From Caenorhabditis remanei (taxonomy: Eukaryota > Nematoda > Chromadorea > Rhabditida > Rhabditidae): a stretch of DNA of 64,000 nt. A program made the position numbers and the translations under genes. The stretch is taken from NCBI RefSeq assembly GCF_010183535.1, contig NC_071331.1:22878001-22942000 (forward strand). Reading direction: 5' to 3'. Under the pieces are notes generated by a model. That model saw only the letters and a program-made list of their open reading frames with translations. It was not told the DNA's origin and searched no databases. Of this stretch, positions 12,201-22,149 are shown in pieces. Each line of letters begins with the position of its first letter. Position 1 is the first letter of the stretch.

Positions 12201-14247
12201 CCGGGTCCGATGAATCTGGGGAGGGACTAGATCGGAATAATGATCTGAAATCAGCAGAAATTTACTAATTATTTAATTGAAACCTTTAAAAAAGTTTCAA
12301 TTTTTTCTATAAAACCGAAAAAAATTTTTCGGCTTCGAAAAAAGTCGATGCACCATATTGAGCACTTTTGTTTTTGACGGTTAAAGTTAAATTTTTTATA
12401 CCAATTTTTAATACGGAAGTGCAAAAATCCTTAGAAAATATCAAAAAAGTCACTTACCCGAGTTTTAGAGGGCGCCATGCTCCATGTTCAGCACCAGATG
12501 CATCGTTGGTTGTAGTCAACCTAAATACGTTGTAAAATAAAAAAAAATCAATGAAAATGACCTAAAAATGGCAAAAATTACGTAGAAAATAATAAAAACT
12601 AGCTAAAAAGATCAAAAATTGACTAGAAAAATCACAAACCTGAGTTCTGGGACAGTCGATGCACCATGTTGGGCACCAGATGCACAATTTGAGCGGGAGA
12701 GCCTGAAAATAATAAAAACTTATGGAATTTGACTAAAAATAAGCTAAAAATGCCAAAAATCCCATAAAAATTAGTAAAAACTGGTAAAAAACATCAAAAA
12801 TTGACTAACCTGACTTCTGGGACAGTCGACGCACCATGTTGGGTATCAGATGCACAATTTGAGCGTGAGAGCCTGAAAATAATGAAAATTTATGGAATTC
12901 GACTGAAAATGAGCTGAAAATGGCAAAAAACCCATAAAAATTGATAGAAACTGGTTAAAAATCACTAAAAATTGACCAAAAAGTCACTAACCTGCATTCT
13001 GGAAATGGCGATGGACCAAAAGGGTTTTTTGGATCGAATGGTGTATGTTGTCTGAAAATATCAAAAATTGATAAAAGTTCGATGAAAGATATTGAACAAC
13101 AAAGTTATGCTAAAAATGTCAAAAATTATATAAGAAATGGTGAAAAACCCCAAAAATTGAACGATTCAACCGTTAGAGAGGGCTAAAATAAACAAAAATG
13201 TCTAAAATTCATGAAAAATCGATCAAAATTGCTTTCTGTACCTCTAAAACCAGAGAAAACTCAAATTCGAAAAAAAAAAGTCGATGCACCATATTGAGCA
13301 CTTCCGTTATTTCCCCTCATAACTCTTCAAGGACCGCCCGTAGCAAAAAAGTGATAAACTACAAAAATAATCCATAAGGTGTGATCTACTGAATAAACAT
13401 AATTTCATAGTAGTTATCTTGTTAGCTGGCGCGCGTTAGCCGTTTTTAATCTAGTTTTTAATCATAAAAACTCAAAAAAAAATTTGCTTTCTAAAATCTT
13501 TAAAATCTTTAAAAATCACCAAAAATGACTTACTTGTTTTCTGGAAGAATAATTACACAAGGTCGGGAACCAGATCCACTTTTTGGGGTCGAGAAGCTGA
13601 AAATGTTAAAAATTAATGAAAATTGAAAAAAAAAGTGAGCTAAAAATGTGATAGATTACGTGAAAATATTAAGAACTGGTTGAAAACACCAAAAAATGAC
13701 CAAAAAGTCACTAACCTGACTTCTGGGACAGTCGATGCACCATGTTGGGTACCAGATGCACCATTTGAACATGAGAATCTGGAAATAGTAAAAATTGATT
13801 GATTCGACACAAAAAATGAGCTAAAAATGTCAAAAATTACAAAGAAAATGGTAAAAACCGGCTAAAAACATCAAAAATTGTCTGAAAATCTACACTACCT
13901 GACTTCTGGGACAGTCGATGCATCAACTTTTCTCATCTCTGCTCGCCGACGGCGTGAAAACCAAACTTGCACCTGAAATTTCCTGTAACTTTCCCGAGAA
14001 AAAAGAATCGCCTTCTACCTCCCATGGCTCTTTTCCAATTATCGAAGCGATCCGCTCACGCTCGAAGACGTCCGGATAATTGGTGGTTTGAAACAGCTTT
14101 TCGAGCTCATCGGTTCTAGAAAAATGAGCAGTTTTATGGTTCAAAACGGTGTAAATCAAGAAAGAAAGAAAAACAAAAACCAACTCACCCATCTTCTACT
14201 TCCGTTTTGACCATTTCGAATTCTTGGTATGAATCCGGATACTCCAT
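9265..14247 (-). CDS. Homeobox gene with a 21-exon internal repeat array
   Basis: Twenty-five exons join in one frame to 687 residues: 14189-14247, 14019-14115, 13899-13972, 13716-13778, 13534-13596, 12992-13051, 12810-12872, 12640-12702, 12458-12520, 12170-12244, 12019-12081, 11859-11909, 11658-11720, 11507-11569, 11346-11408, 11162-11218, 11023-11085, 10821-10883, 10650-10712, 10509-10571, 10344-10400, 10205-10267, 10022-10084, 9853-9942, 9265-9763. The ATG follows a TTTTCAG acceptor at 14279. Residues 21-66 match the homeodomain from about position 13: L16, F20, Y25-P26, R31, V45, W48, F49, R52, R53. Helix 3 reads VQVWFSRRRAEMRK. Position 50 is Ser and the usually invariant Asn51 is Arg. 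The intron falls between homeodomain positions 44 and 45. Residues about 77-521 come from the repeat exons. Residues 523-687 have a basic patch (EKRRAAKRQ), a coiled coil and an acidic tail. Likely a nuclear, dimerising DNA-associated protein; altered specificity is inferred. AATAAA lies downstream near 9195. Confidence 0.85.
12290..12400 (-). repeat. Dispersed-repeat terminus resembling the repeat exon
   Basis: An intronic copy of a dispersed repeat whose sense (minus) strand reads GTGCTCAATATGGTGCATCG followed by ACTTTTTTC. It shares ATGGTGCATCGACT with the coding repeat but lacks splice signals. Other copies are at 13255-13310, near 14350-14375 and at 15590-15625. Confidence 0.7.
13255..13470 (-). 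repeat. Longer copy of the same dispersed repeat in an intron
   Basis: Reverse complement of this stretch matches 15530-15625: a TTGTAGTT...CACTTTTTT segment, an AGAGTTATG block, GAAGTGC, then CAATATGGTGCATCGACTTT. It enlarges intron 5 of the homeobox gene. Its shared core with the repeat exons suggests that one gave rise to the other. Confidence 0.65.
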
Positions 14248-15060
14248 TAAAGAACGTTGGAAAAAAACACAAAATTACCTGAAAATTAGCTCAGATTCAA
14301 TACAGAAGAAAAAGCAGCAAAGGAGCGCAAATTTGAAAAAAAAAACTCCGTTTTCAGAAAAAGTCGATGCACCATGAGCTGAAATAGGCAGAAACAATTT
14401 GGTTGATCGGTAATTAGTGAATTAGTGTTTTTCTAGCATTCAAAAACAATAAAATCGTTCAAAAATTGGTCAAAAATTAGTCGAAAATGCAAAAAATTAA
14501 GAAACTTTGAGAAAAAAACATCTTTCTTCAAAAATATGCAAATTTTCTTTTCAGTTAGAACACAAGAAAGATAGAAGAAAAAGAGCGCGAAGCGGTTAGT
14601 CACATGATTATTATGAATTGAAGAGAGAATACTTCCTGACTTAATTCCATACTTCCTGACTTAATTATCTTGCTTTCCACGTATTTCCCCTCCTACCAGG
14701 TCTTTAGCCTCGTGAGGGGCATGATCCGGTCTCCTGTATATTTTCATGATTTATATCCCAGTCAATAAATTAAATTAAATTAAATTAAATTAAATTAAAT
14801 TAAGAGAAAAAGAAGAGGGGAACACGGAGAGTGGTCAGTCGCTGCCAGAAGACCACGAGAGTATGGAGGAGCGAGGGGTGAAGAGGAGAAGAAAGCAACG
14901 TCCGTGCGGACGGACCTTCCCAGCGGTCCTAGTGGACAGAAAAGGGGGACGTTCTCACTGCCGTTCCATAAATTAGCCTAGGAGAGAGAGACAGCATTGT
15001 CTATATACCAGAGCCGCCGGCTTTATTAGAGATGAAATCGTGAAAACTGGCTAGAACACC
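14248..15060. other. Intergenic DNA with a possible non-LTR retroelement tail
   Basis: Near 14690-14770 a segment with GGTCTTTAGCCTCGTGAGGG is followed by AATAAA and a simple (AAATT)n tail (about 14766-14804), the look of a 3' end of a target-primed retroelement. At 14890-15030 and again at 15205-15340 a related segment recurs (GCGGACCxTCCCAGCGGT, CCGTTCCAT, AATTAGC). No reverse-transcriptase ORF is present. Confidence 0.4.
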
Positions 15061-15065
15061 AAAAA

Positions 15066-16178
15066 ATGGTCAAACAGTTGAATTCTCCAAAATTCTACAG
15101 TTCATATTTCAAAAATAGGCGGAGCTATCAAAAAGTGGTTAACTACACAAATGATCAACATAACATTTTGAATATTTTTGTAGTTGACAACTTTTTCATA
15201 GCTCCGCCCCCTCCGCGGACCCTCCCAGCGGTACTTGCGGACCGGAAGGGTCCGTTCCATGAATTAGCATGGAAGAGAGAGAGGGATTTCCTAATAATAT
15301 ACCAGATGGTGTATATGAAGCCGGCGGCAAGATTAGAAATAATTAGAGATGTGTAATTAGATATGAGAGATAATTAAAGACGGAGATAATTTAGAAATGA
15401 GTGTTCTATAACTCTAGAAGGCGCCGTTTTCAGTGGAAAATGTTAAACTTTGAGAGGGTGTTACGGTATCACTTATTGTCCCACCAAACAAAATTTTGTA
15501 TAGATCATACAAATCAGTTGTAATTCTACATTATTGTAGTTGACAATTTTTTTGTACGGACACTCCCTAGAGAGTTATGGGATGGATAAACAGAAGTGCG
15601 CAATATGGTGCATCGACTTTTTAGCGACACCTAAAGTGTTTTTGAGCGATTTTTTCATTATTTTAAGAATTTTCTTTGCTTTCAGCATGATACGGATCAT
15701 ACAAATCAGAAGTAGTTCTACATTATTGTGGTTGACAACTTTCTTGTACGGACACTCCCTAGCAAGTTAAGAATAAACAAAGTAATTTTTCCCTAAAATC
15801 GACCAATTCCAGTGCACCATAACTCTGTAGGAAGTAAGAGAGTAATCTGGAAATAAGCGAGGTGGTGGTGGTGAATGAGAAGGCTTCTATGTATGTGTGT
15901 GTCGGGGGATTCGTTTCCCCACCGACTTCATAGGCTCCGCCTCCTCGTTATCCCCCGTATTAGGCAGGTGTTGGCACGGGGAGAGAGAGCTGAAGAGAAA
16001 ATGTATATTAAGAATTGGAGAAAAGGAGAATGTAGTGGGGGATAAAGGAGATGGGAAGATTAATAAATGGATTATGAAAATCGAGCTAACTATTGAAGGT
16101 CATGGACTCGGTCTGGAGTTATGGGTCGTGACCTATATCATTGGAAAGCTGAGAAAACGCAGATTCCAAATATATATT
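15066..16178. repeat. Repeat-rich intergenic segment
   Basis: Holds one GGCGGAGC foldback copy (about 15100-15210) and two direct copies of a segment containing GATCATACAAATCAG and GTACGGACACTCCCTAG (about 15500-15580 and 15695-15775), the first of which runs into the ATGGTGCATCGACTTTTT repeat. From 16125 to 16178 lies a half copy of the internal sequence of the adjacent foldback element (GACCTATATCATTGGAAAGC). No gene seen. Confidence 0.6.
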
Positions 16179-17326
16179 CCCGTTGTCATGACAACGGAGA
16201 GAAGGAGAGATAGAGATGAGAGGAGACACGCAGAGATTTTTGGGGAGAGAGAGCTCTAGACATCGGGACACACAAATTCACCTGAAATCGATGAAAGAAT
16301 TTGAAAAAATGACTGGAAATCCATCGAAAATAGTCAAAAACTTAAATTGTCTGGCGCGCCTTAGGCGCGTTTTCCATTTATTTGCATTTTTCATGAAAAA
16401 ACCAGAAAAATGCATGATCTAGACAATCTTTTTCAGAATTGTTTTTCTTTTTTCACTTTCGGACAAGAAATTTCCATTTCCATGCAACTCTGGTGAGCAA
16501 GAACGCTCTAATTTACATGACAAAATCTGGAATTTTCAGGTTGTTCATAAATTCTTGTTAACTTTCACTTTAAAGGTCTCTCAAACGTGGTCGTGACCTA
16601 TATCATTGGAAAGCTGAGAAAACGCTGATTCCAAATATGTATTCAGTTTTTGCCCTCGAGGCCTGGTATTCGAGAAAAACGAGGTCAAAGTTCGGAAAAA
16701 TGATAAATTACTGCTTTTTTAACGCGCGAAAATCGCCAAAAATTTCAAACCGTTTTTCGCGTGTCAGAAACGCAATAATTTGTCATTTTTCGAAACTTTG
16801 ACTTCGTTTTTCTCGAATAATAGGGCTCGAGGGCAAAAACTGAATATATATTTGGAATCAGCGTTTTCTCAACTTTCAAGTGATATAGGTCACGACCTTC
16901 GCTAGTAAGGATTCTGACGTTTGAGAGAGCTTTAGAGTGAAAGTTAACAAGAATTTATGAACAAGCTGAAAATTCCAGATTTTGTCATGTAAATTAGAGC
17001 GTTCTTGCTCACCAGAGTTGCATGGAAATGGAAATTTCTTGTCCGAAAGTGAAAAAAGAAAAACAATTCTGAAAAAGATTGTCTAGATCATGCATTTTTC
17101 AGGTTTTTTCATGAAAAATGCATATAAATGGAAAACGCGCGTAAGGCGCGCCAGACAATTTAAGTTTTTGACTATTGTCGATGGATTTCCAGTCATTTTT
17201 TCAAATTCTTTCATCGATTTCAGGTGAATTTGTGTGTCCCGATGTCTAGAGCTCTCTCTCCCCAAAAATCTCTGCGTGTCTCCTCTCATCTCTATCTCTC
17301 CTTCTCTCCGTTGTCATGACAACGGG
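16179..17326. repeat. 1.15 kb foldback element, arms about 540 bp
   Basis: Both ends carry CCCGTTGTCATGACAACGG, itself a palindrome, in inverted orientation. The arms stay nearly identical to a centre near 16740: the two 68-residue frames at 16216-16422 (plus) and 17083-17289 (minus) differ at four residues. Internal landmarks such as GGCGCGCC, TCTAGACAAT and the pair GCCCTCGAGG/CTCGAGGGC are mirrored. There is no transposase, so it is non-autonomous. A truncated relative lies at 52190-52340. Confidence 0.9.
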
Positions 17327-17526
17327 TCCTCCAGAAGAATAGAAGGATGTTTGGACATCTGGACACACAGACAGACAGACGAATGTCTCTGCGTCTCTCT
17401 TCTGATTACACACTCTCTCGGTTGCTATGGCAAACCCTACGAATCGGAAATTTATTCTTTTTCGAAATTCGAATAATAAAATTTTAATGAATTTTTGGCA
17501 GTTTTAAAAGTTTTTTAGGTCAGCAG

Positions 17527-19136
17527 ATGTCCTCTGAAGTATCAAACCAATTATTTCGTGAATTGGAGAAAGCTTTCGGGCGGGGAGACCACCCGAATGC
17601 ATTCCAAACTATGACGAAGAAGGATGGGAAGTCGGTGAGTGGAATAAATATAAATTTGGTGCTGAAATTGACATTTTCAGACTGTTAGAATTGAAAAAAT
17701 TGAAGTTTTAACTCAAAAACTGGTCTTAAACTTTCAAAACCAGCAATCCAGACCGGTTTTAGACTGAAAATAGCATTTTGAGAATAAGAAGACTGGAAAA
17801 CTCAAGTCTGAAATCAATTTAGCAAAGCTCTGGCGCACATTTGACGTGTTTTGACAAAAATTTGGTAATTTTACTCAATTTATATGTTTTTTAACGCATT
17901 TAGGTTTGAAATGCTCAATTTTTAATATTTCAACAAAAAACCAGATTAAAAAAAAGAGTTTAAAAAAGTATGAAATATTGAATTTTTGAGTCAAAAGTTC
18001 TCCAAAATACTACACATTGTATCTCAAAAAGGGGCGGAGCTACAAAAAAGTTGTCAACTACAAAAATAATCAGCATAAAATTTTGTATATTTTTGTAGTT
18101 GACCACTTTTTCCTAGCTCCGCCCATTTTTGAGATATAACGGTTTGAAGTTTGGGGAGAGACGCAGACAACGAGACTCTCTAGCTTCTCTGCGTCTCTCC
18201 TTAACTTCAAACAGTTGTATCTCAAAAAAGGGCGGAGCTATCAAAAAGTGGTTAACTACAAAAATAGAACACTAAATTTGGTCTATATTGAGACATTTTC
18301 GAAAATTTGAGATTTTCGCTAAAAAACCAATTTTGAATCAAAAATTCAAATTTCTTCTATTTTCTGTTAAAATCTGGGTTTTTTGTTGCTGAAAATAATA
18401 TAAATTAATTACTTTAAATTTAGATGTGTCAAAAAATGATTAAAATTGAGTGATATTAGCTCGAAAACTAAGAAAAACAAAAATTTCAGTCAAAACGCGT
18501 CGAAGGCGCGCCAGACTCACATTTTCTCATATCTAGATACTTTTTGTGCAATTTTAGACTATTTTGAGCTGAAAAATAAATTTTTTTAGTGTTAACAACT
18601 TATAAATGTCAATTTCAGCGTAAAATCTGAACATTTAGAGCTAAAATTGTCTATTTCAGCTCCAAAACGAAGAGCAAGACCTCCGGAAAGTGATGCTCCG
18701 AATTGTTGAACTCCGTCGAGCCCAGATCAACGGAATGGTTGATCCGGCGGGAATTCAAAAATCTCAAAAATCTGAGAATCCAGAATTCGAGAAAAAAGTG
18801 GAGACGGCATGGGCCGCATATCAGAGATATCTCAATGGAGAAACACCAGAAGACGCGATTTCAGAGGAGGAAAAGCTGAAAATCGATCAATTTTTGGCGC
18901 GTTTTGTAGAGGAAATTGTACAGAAAGGGGCGGAGCCTCCAGAAGAGCTCACCGAAAAAATTTCCGTCCTAACCATTGCCAACAAGACATTGCTCAAGAG
19001 AAATGAGGAGCTTCATCGAGAAATTGAGACGCTGATCGATGAAAAAGAAGAATTGGAGGAGAAGATTCGAGAGATGAAGAGGCGATTGAGGGAGATGGAG
19101 AAGAGGCTGAAAGGGGCGGAGCCTCCTAAAATTTGA
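17527..19136 (+). CDS. Coiled-coil protein, possible degenerate homeodomain N-terminus
   Basis: Two exons, 17527-17634 and 18660-19136, join in phase 0 to 194 residues. The ATG is 9 bases after a TTTTTTAG acceptor. The N terminus QLFRELEKAF then HPNAF looks like homeodomain helix 1 with the position 25-26 turn, and exon 2 has VMLRIVELRRAQ where helix 3 would be, but Trp48 is missing and the spacing is about six residues long, so this is a weak suggestion only. Residues 115-190 form a clear coiled coil (LHREIETLIDEKEELEEKIR). The phrase KGAEPP occurs twice, both times encoded by GGGGCGGAGCCTCC, which contains the core of the local foldback repeats. The 1025-bp intron contains such repeats at about 17995-18262. 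Confidence 0.75.
17995..18262. repeat. GGCGGAGC foldback copies in an intron
   Basis: A left half (TATCTCAAAAAGGGGCGGAG) and right half (CTCCGCCCATTTTTGAGATA) face each other, followed by the GAGACGCAGACAA inverted pair and another left half. Same family as at 5690-6345. Confidence 0.85.
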
Positions 19137-19489
19137 ATTTATGTATTTATGTTTGATTATCTATCTGTATACATAGGTTTTGATTTAATGAAAATGAAAC
19201 ATTCTAAACCAAGAAATTATTTAAAAAATGATTAAAATTGAGTAAAACTACCTCCAAACACACAAAAAACAAAAATTTTGGTCAAAACGCGTCGAAGGTG
19301 CGCCAGAATTTTTATTTCAGATTCAACATTAAAAAATTTGGTTTTTGTGCAATTTTAGACCATTTTGAGCTTTAAATTCAGTTTATTCAGTGTTCAAAAG
19401 CTTTGAATGTCAATTTCGGTCTAAAATCTGAAAATTCTTGAAATTTTAAACTATTTTTGAGCTAAAAATTGTAACTTTTAGCTCCAAAT

Positions 19490-20460
19490 CGAGAGACGCA
19501 GACAAGCTAGAGAGTCTCTTTGTCTGCGTCTCTCTTAACTTCAAACCATTATATCTCAAAAAGTGGGCGGAGCTATCTAAGAGTTGTCAACTACAAAAAT
19601 GTGCAAAATTTTATGCTGGTCATTTTTGTAGTTGACCACTTTTTCATAGCTCCGCCTCTTTTTGAGATACAACGTTTAGAAGTTTGGGGAGAGACGCAGA
19701 CAAGCTAGAGTGTCTCGTTGTTTGCGTCTCTCCTCAACTTAACACCATTATATCTCAAAAAGGGAAGGAGCTATGAAAAAGTTGTCAACTACAAAAATGT
19801 GCAAAATTTTATGCTGATCATTTTTGTAGTTGACCACTTTTTCATAGCTCCGCCCCTTTTTGAGTTATAGCGATTTGAAGTTAAGGAGAGCTAGAGTGTC
19901 TCGTTATCTGCGTCTCTCCCTTAACTTCAAACCATTATATCTCAAAAAGGGGCGGAGCTAGGAAAAATAAGAAAAAGTTGTCAACTACAAAAATATGCAA
20001 AATATTATCAGATTTTACGCTGAAATTGACATTTATAAGTTGTTAACACTAAAAAAATTTATTTTTCTAGCTTAAAACGGTCTAAAATTGCACAAAAAGT
20101 ATCTAGATATGAAAAATGTGAGTCTGGCGCGCCTTAGACGCGTTTTGACTGAAATTTTTGTTTTTTCCCAGTTTTTGAGCTAATATTTTTCAATTTTAAT
20201 CATTTTTTAACACTTGTAAGTTTAAAATAATCAATGACCAAACTTACTGTTCTGTTTTTGTAGTTGACAACTTTTCAATTGCTCCGCCCCAACTGCAAAA
20301 ATATTCAAAATTTTATGCTGATCATTTTTGTAGTTGACCACTTCTTTCTAGCTCCGCCCACTTTTCAGTTATAGCGATTTGAAGTTGAGGAGAGGTGCAG
20401 ACAACTAGACTCTCTAGCTTCATACGCCTCTCCTCAATTTCAAATCGCCTGCAGATTTTC
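19490..20460. repeat. Cluster of GGCGGAGC foldback copies
   Basis: At least three full copies between 19490 and 19995 and a further one at 20265-20460, separated by an inverted stretch of the intronic sequence seen at 18480-18620 (AGTCTGGCGCGCC and GTCTAAAATTGCACAAAAAG). No gene seen. Confidence 0.8.
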
Positions 20461-20783
20461 GGATTTTTTTCAATGTGACACCTCTAATTATCTGTTCACT
20501 GATTGACACTTTCCATGATTTCCTTATCTTTCTGTGTCTGCGTTTCTCACTCTCTAATTTCCTCCAAATTTCTAAACTAAATACCTGTCAATCACTGTTA
20601 TCAGTTCCCTTTGTCCCTTTGTCTAAAATTTTTTTCCAATTCAGTCATTTTCATTTTCTCTTCCAGACACATAATGTAGATATTTTTCTAATTTTATTCT
20701 CCTATTCTATAATATATAAGTATTGGCGTCGTGTGTATGTAGATGCCTTTCTATTGTACATATTTTTTGATTTTTATTGAATT

Positions 20784-21098
20784 ATGAAAACAAAACGAAT
20801 ATTATATAAGGATAGTATTGTCAGGGTAAGGTACCAAGGGGTGTCAATTCAAAATTTGAAATAATAAATTCTTTTTTAGAACAAGCAGAACAATTACATT
20901 GTCAACCACTTATGCGCCGTAAGTAACATAGTTTTTTTCTTTAAAATCGCAAAAATCCAATTATTTTCAGTCTACATCTCCTTTATATGACATTTTCAGA
21001 AAAATCCCAATCTGTTACCGGTCAAAATTGCAGTCAATATGATTTATGACCCGTTCCCGAACTGCAACGACAGAAAGAAATATCCTGTGCTCATTTAA
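20784..21098 (+). CDS. Small three-exon candidate gene
   Basis: Exons 20784-20825, 20880-20918 and 21000-21098 are bounded by GTAAGG/TTTTTTAG and GTAAGT/TTTTCAG signals. All junctions are phase 0, giving 59 residues that end PFPNCNDRKKYPVLI. The last exon (LPVKIAVNMIYDPFPNC) looks protein-like, with hydrophobic and Cys residues. I do not recognise the family; there is no signal peptide, so it may be a remnant or the end of a longer gene. The stop is immediately followed by a foldback repeat at about 21110-21450. Confidence 0.35.
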
Positions 21099-21109
21099 TA
21101 AGGTTATGA

Positions 21110-21450
21110 TATGCAAAAAAGGGGCGGAGCTATCAAAAAGTGGTCAACTACAAAAATAATCTACATAAAACTTGCTACATTTTGTTAGTTGACCACTTTT
21201 TGATAGCTCCTCCCCTTTTTGAGATACAGCAATTTGAAGTTTGGGGAGAGACGCAGACAACGAGACTCTCCAGCTTCTCTGCGTCTCTCCTTAACTTCAA
21301 ACGGTTGTATCTCAAAAAGGGGCGGTGCTATCAAAAAGTTATCAACTACAAAAATAATCTACATAAAATTTGCGACATTTTGTTAGTCGACACTTTTTTT
21401 ATAGCTCCGCCCCTTTTTGGGATACAGCAATTTGAAGTTTGGGGAGAGAG
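21110..21450. repeat. GGCGGAGC foldback copies
   Basis: Two left/right pairs of the TATCTCAAAAAGGGGCGG palindrome with the GAGACGCAGACAACGAGACT inverted pair between them. The remainder to 21815 has no gene. Confidence 0.8.
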
Positions 21451-21824
21451 CGCAGAGAAACTTCCAGATTTTGAGATTTAATCAGAAACCTTCTGAGAAA
21501 TTTTGCGGGTTTTTGAACGTAACATAATTTTTTGCCGTTTTCAAAAAAAAAATCGGTAAATGCAACATATAGAATATTGTGGTAATACCGTCTAAATTAT
21601 CGAAATACATTAATTTGAGACAATTTTTTTTCGCAATGTTCCAAAGTGATGTATTTCGATAATTGATGACGTAATCACCAAGTAATAATGATTGAGTTTC
21701 AGAAAAACGAAAGACTTCCTGTTCGCACATATTGCAAATCTGCCCTTTTCTTAAAAGAAGAAGACAGCTACAGTAAGTAATTAAAATCCTTCAAACCAGT
21801 ATTTATCAATTTCAGTTGCAAAAA

Positions 21825-22094
21825 ATGTCCCAAAAGCTTAGCTGCTCCAGCGAATTTGACAAACCGAAGAAGCGCGACACAAGAATTACCGTCAGTGTTT
21901 TTTTCGGATTATTTTATTTTTGTCACAAATCCCAGTTTTTTCAGCCATCAATGCAACCCATCACTCGGGAACACTGGCTTGAAAAATTATTGGAAGATTT
22001 TGAAGTTTTTCAGTTGCGATTACGCACACTTCCTTGGAATTTGCCCAGTTTGGTTGGAAATCAACGACCATGCCATGGGAGGTGCATAACTTAA
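21825..22094 (+). CDS. Small two-exon candidate gene
   Basis: Exons 21825-21890 and 21945-22094 join in phase 0 to 71 residues. The ATG lies 9 bases after a CAATTTCAG acceptor (likely trans-splice site); the donor is the weaker GTCAGT and the acceptor TTTTTTCAG. The protein is basic in exon 1 (DKPKKRDTR) and begins exon 2 with PSMQPITREHWLEKLLEDF, a plausible amphipathic helix. No family recognised. An alternative is that GAAGTTTTTCAG inside exon 2 is a further acceptor. No coiled coil. Confidence 0.35.
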   Translation: MSQKLSCSSEFDKPKKRDTRITVSVFFGLFYFCHKSQFFQPSMQPITREHWLEKLLEDFEVFQLRLRTLPWNLPSLVGNQRPCHGRCIT

Positions 22095-22149
22095 CGTTTT
22101 TGTTGTTCCTATTAATAAATAATTCATACAGTTTACGCATGATGCGGTG

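Larger units (their letters stand above)
9853..13778 (-). repeat. Array of 21 homologous symmetric exons
   Basis: Exons 4-24 of the homeobox gene are each in phase 2 at both ends and have lengths divisible by three: fifteen of 63 nt, two of 57, and one each of 51, 60, 75 and 90. The modal peptide is close to SNGASGTQHGASTVPEV followed by a split Ser/Arg codon. Variant types exist: Tyr/Pro-rich (DYTPYSPSIPPYGASIVPDV), LSALDSASG, and SNDLMNLL/SNDLMNRL forms. The order of variant types at 10205-10883 recurs at 11023-11569, so blocks of several exons with their introns were duplicated together. Introns are about 70-190 bp apart from an insertion-bearing one (13052-13533). Confidence 0.9.

Noticed and set aside
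16216..17289. Two near-identical 68-residue frames in opposite orientation
   Set aside because: They are mirror images within the arms of the 1.15 kb foldback and carry no splice or start context.
20475..20780. 101-residue plus-strand frame rich in Phe/Leu
   Set aside because: Composition is that of AT-rich non-coding DNA and no splice context supports it.
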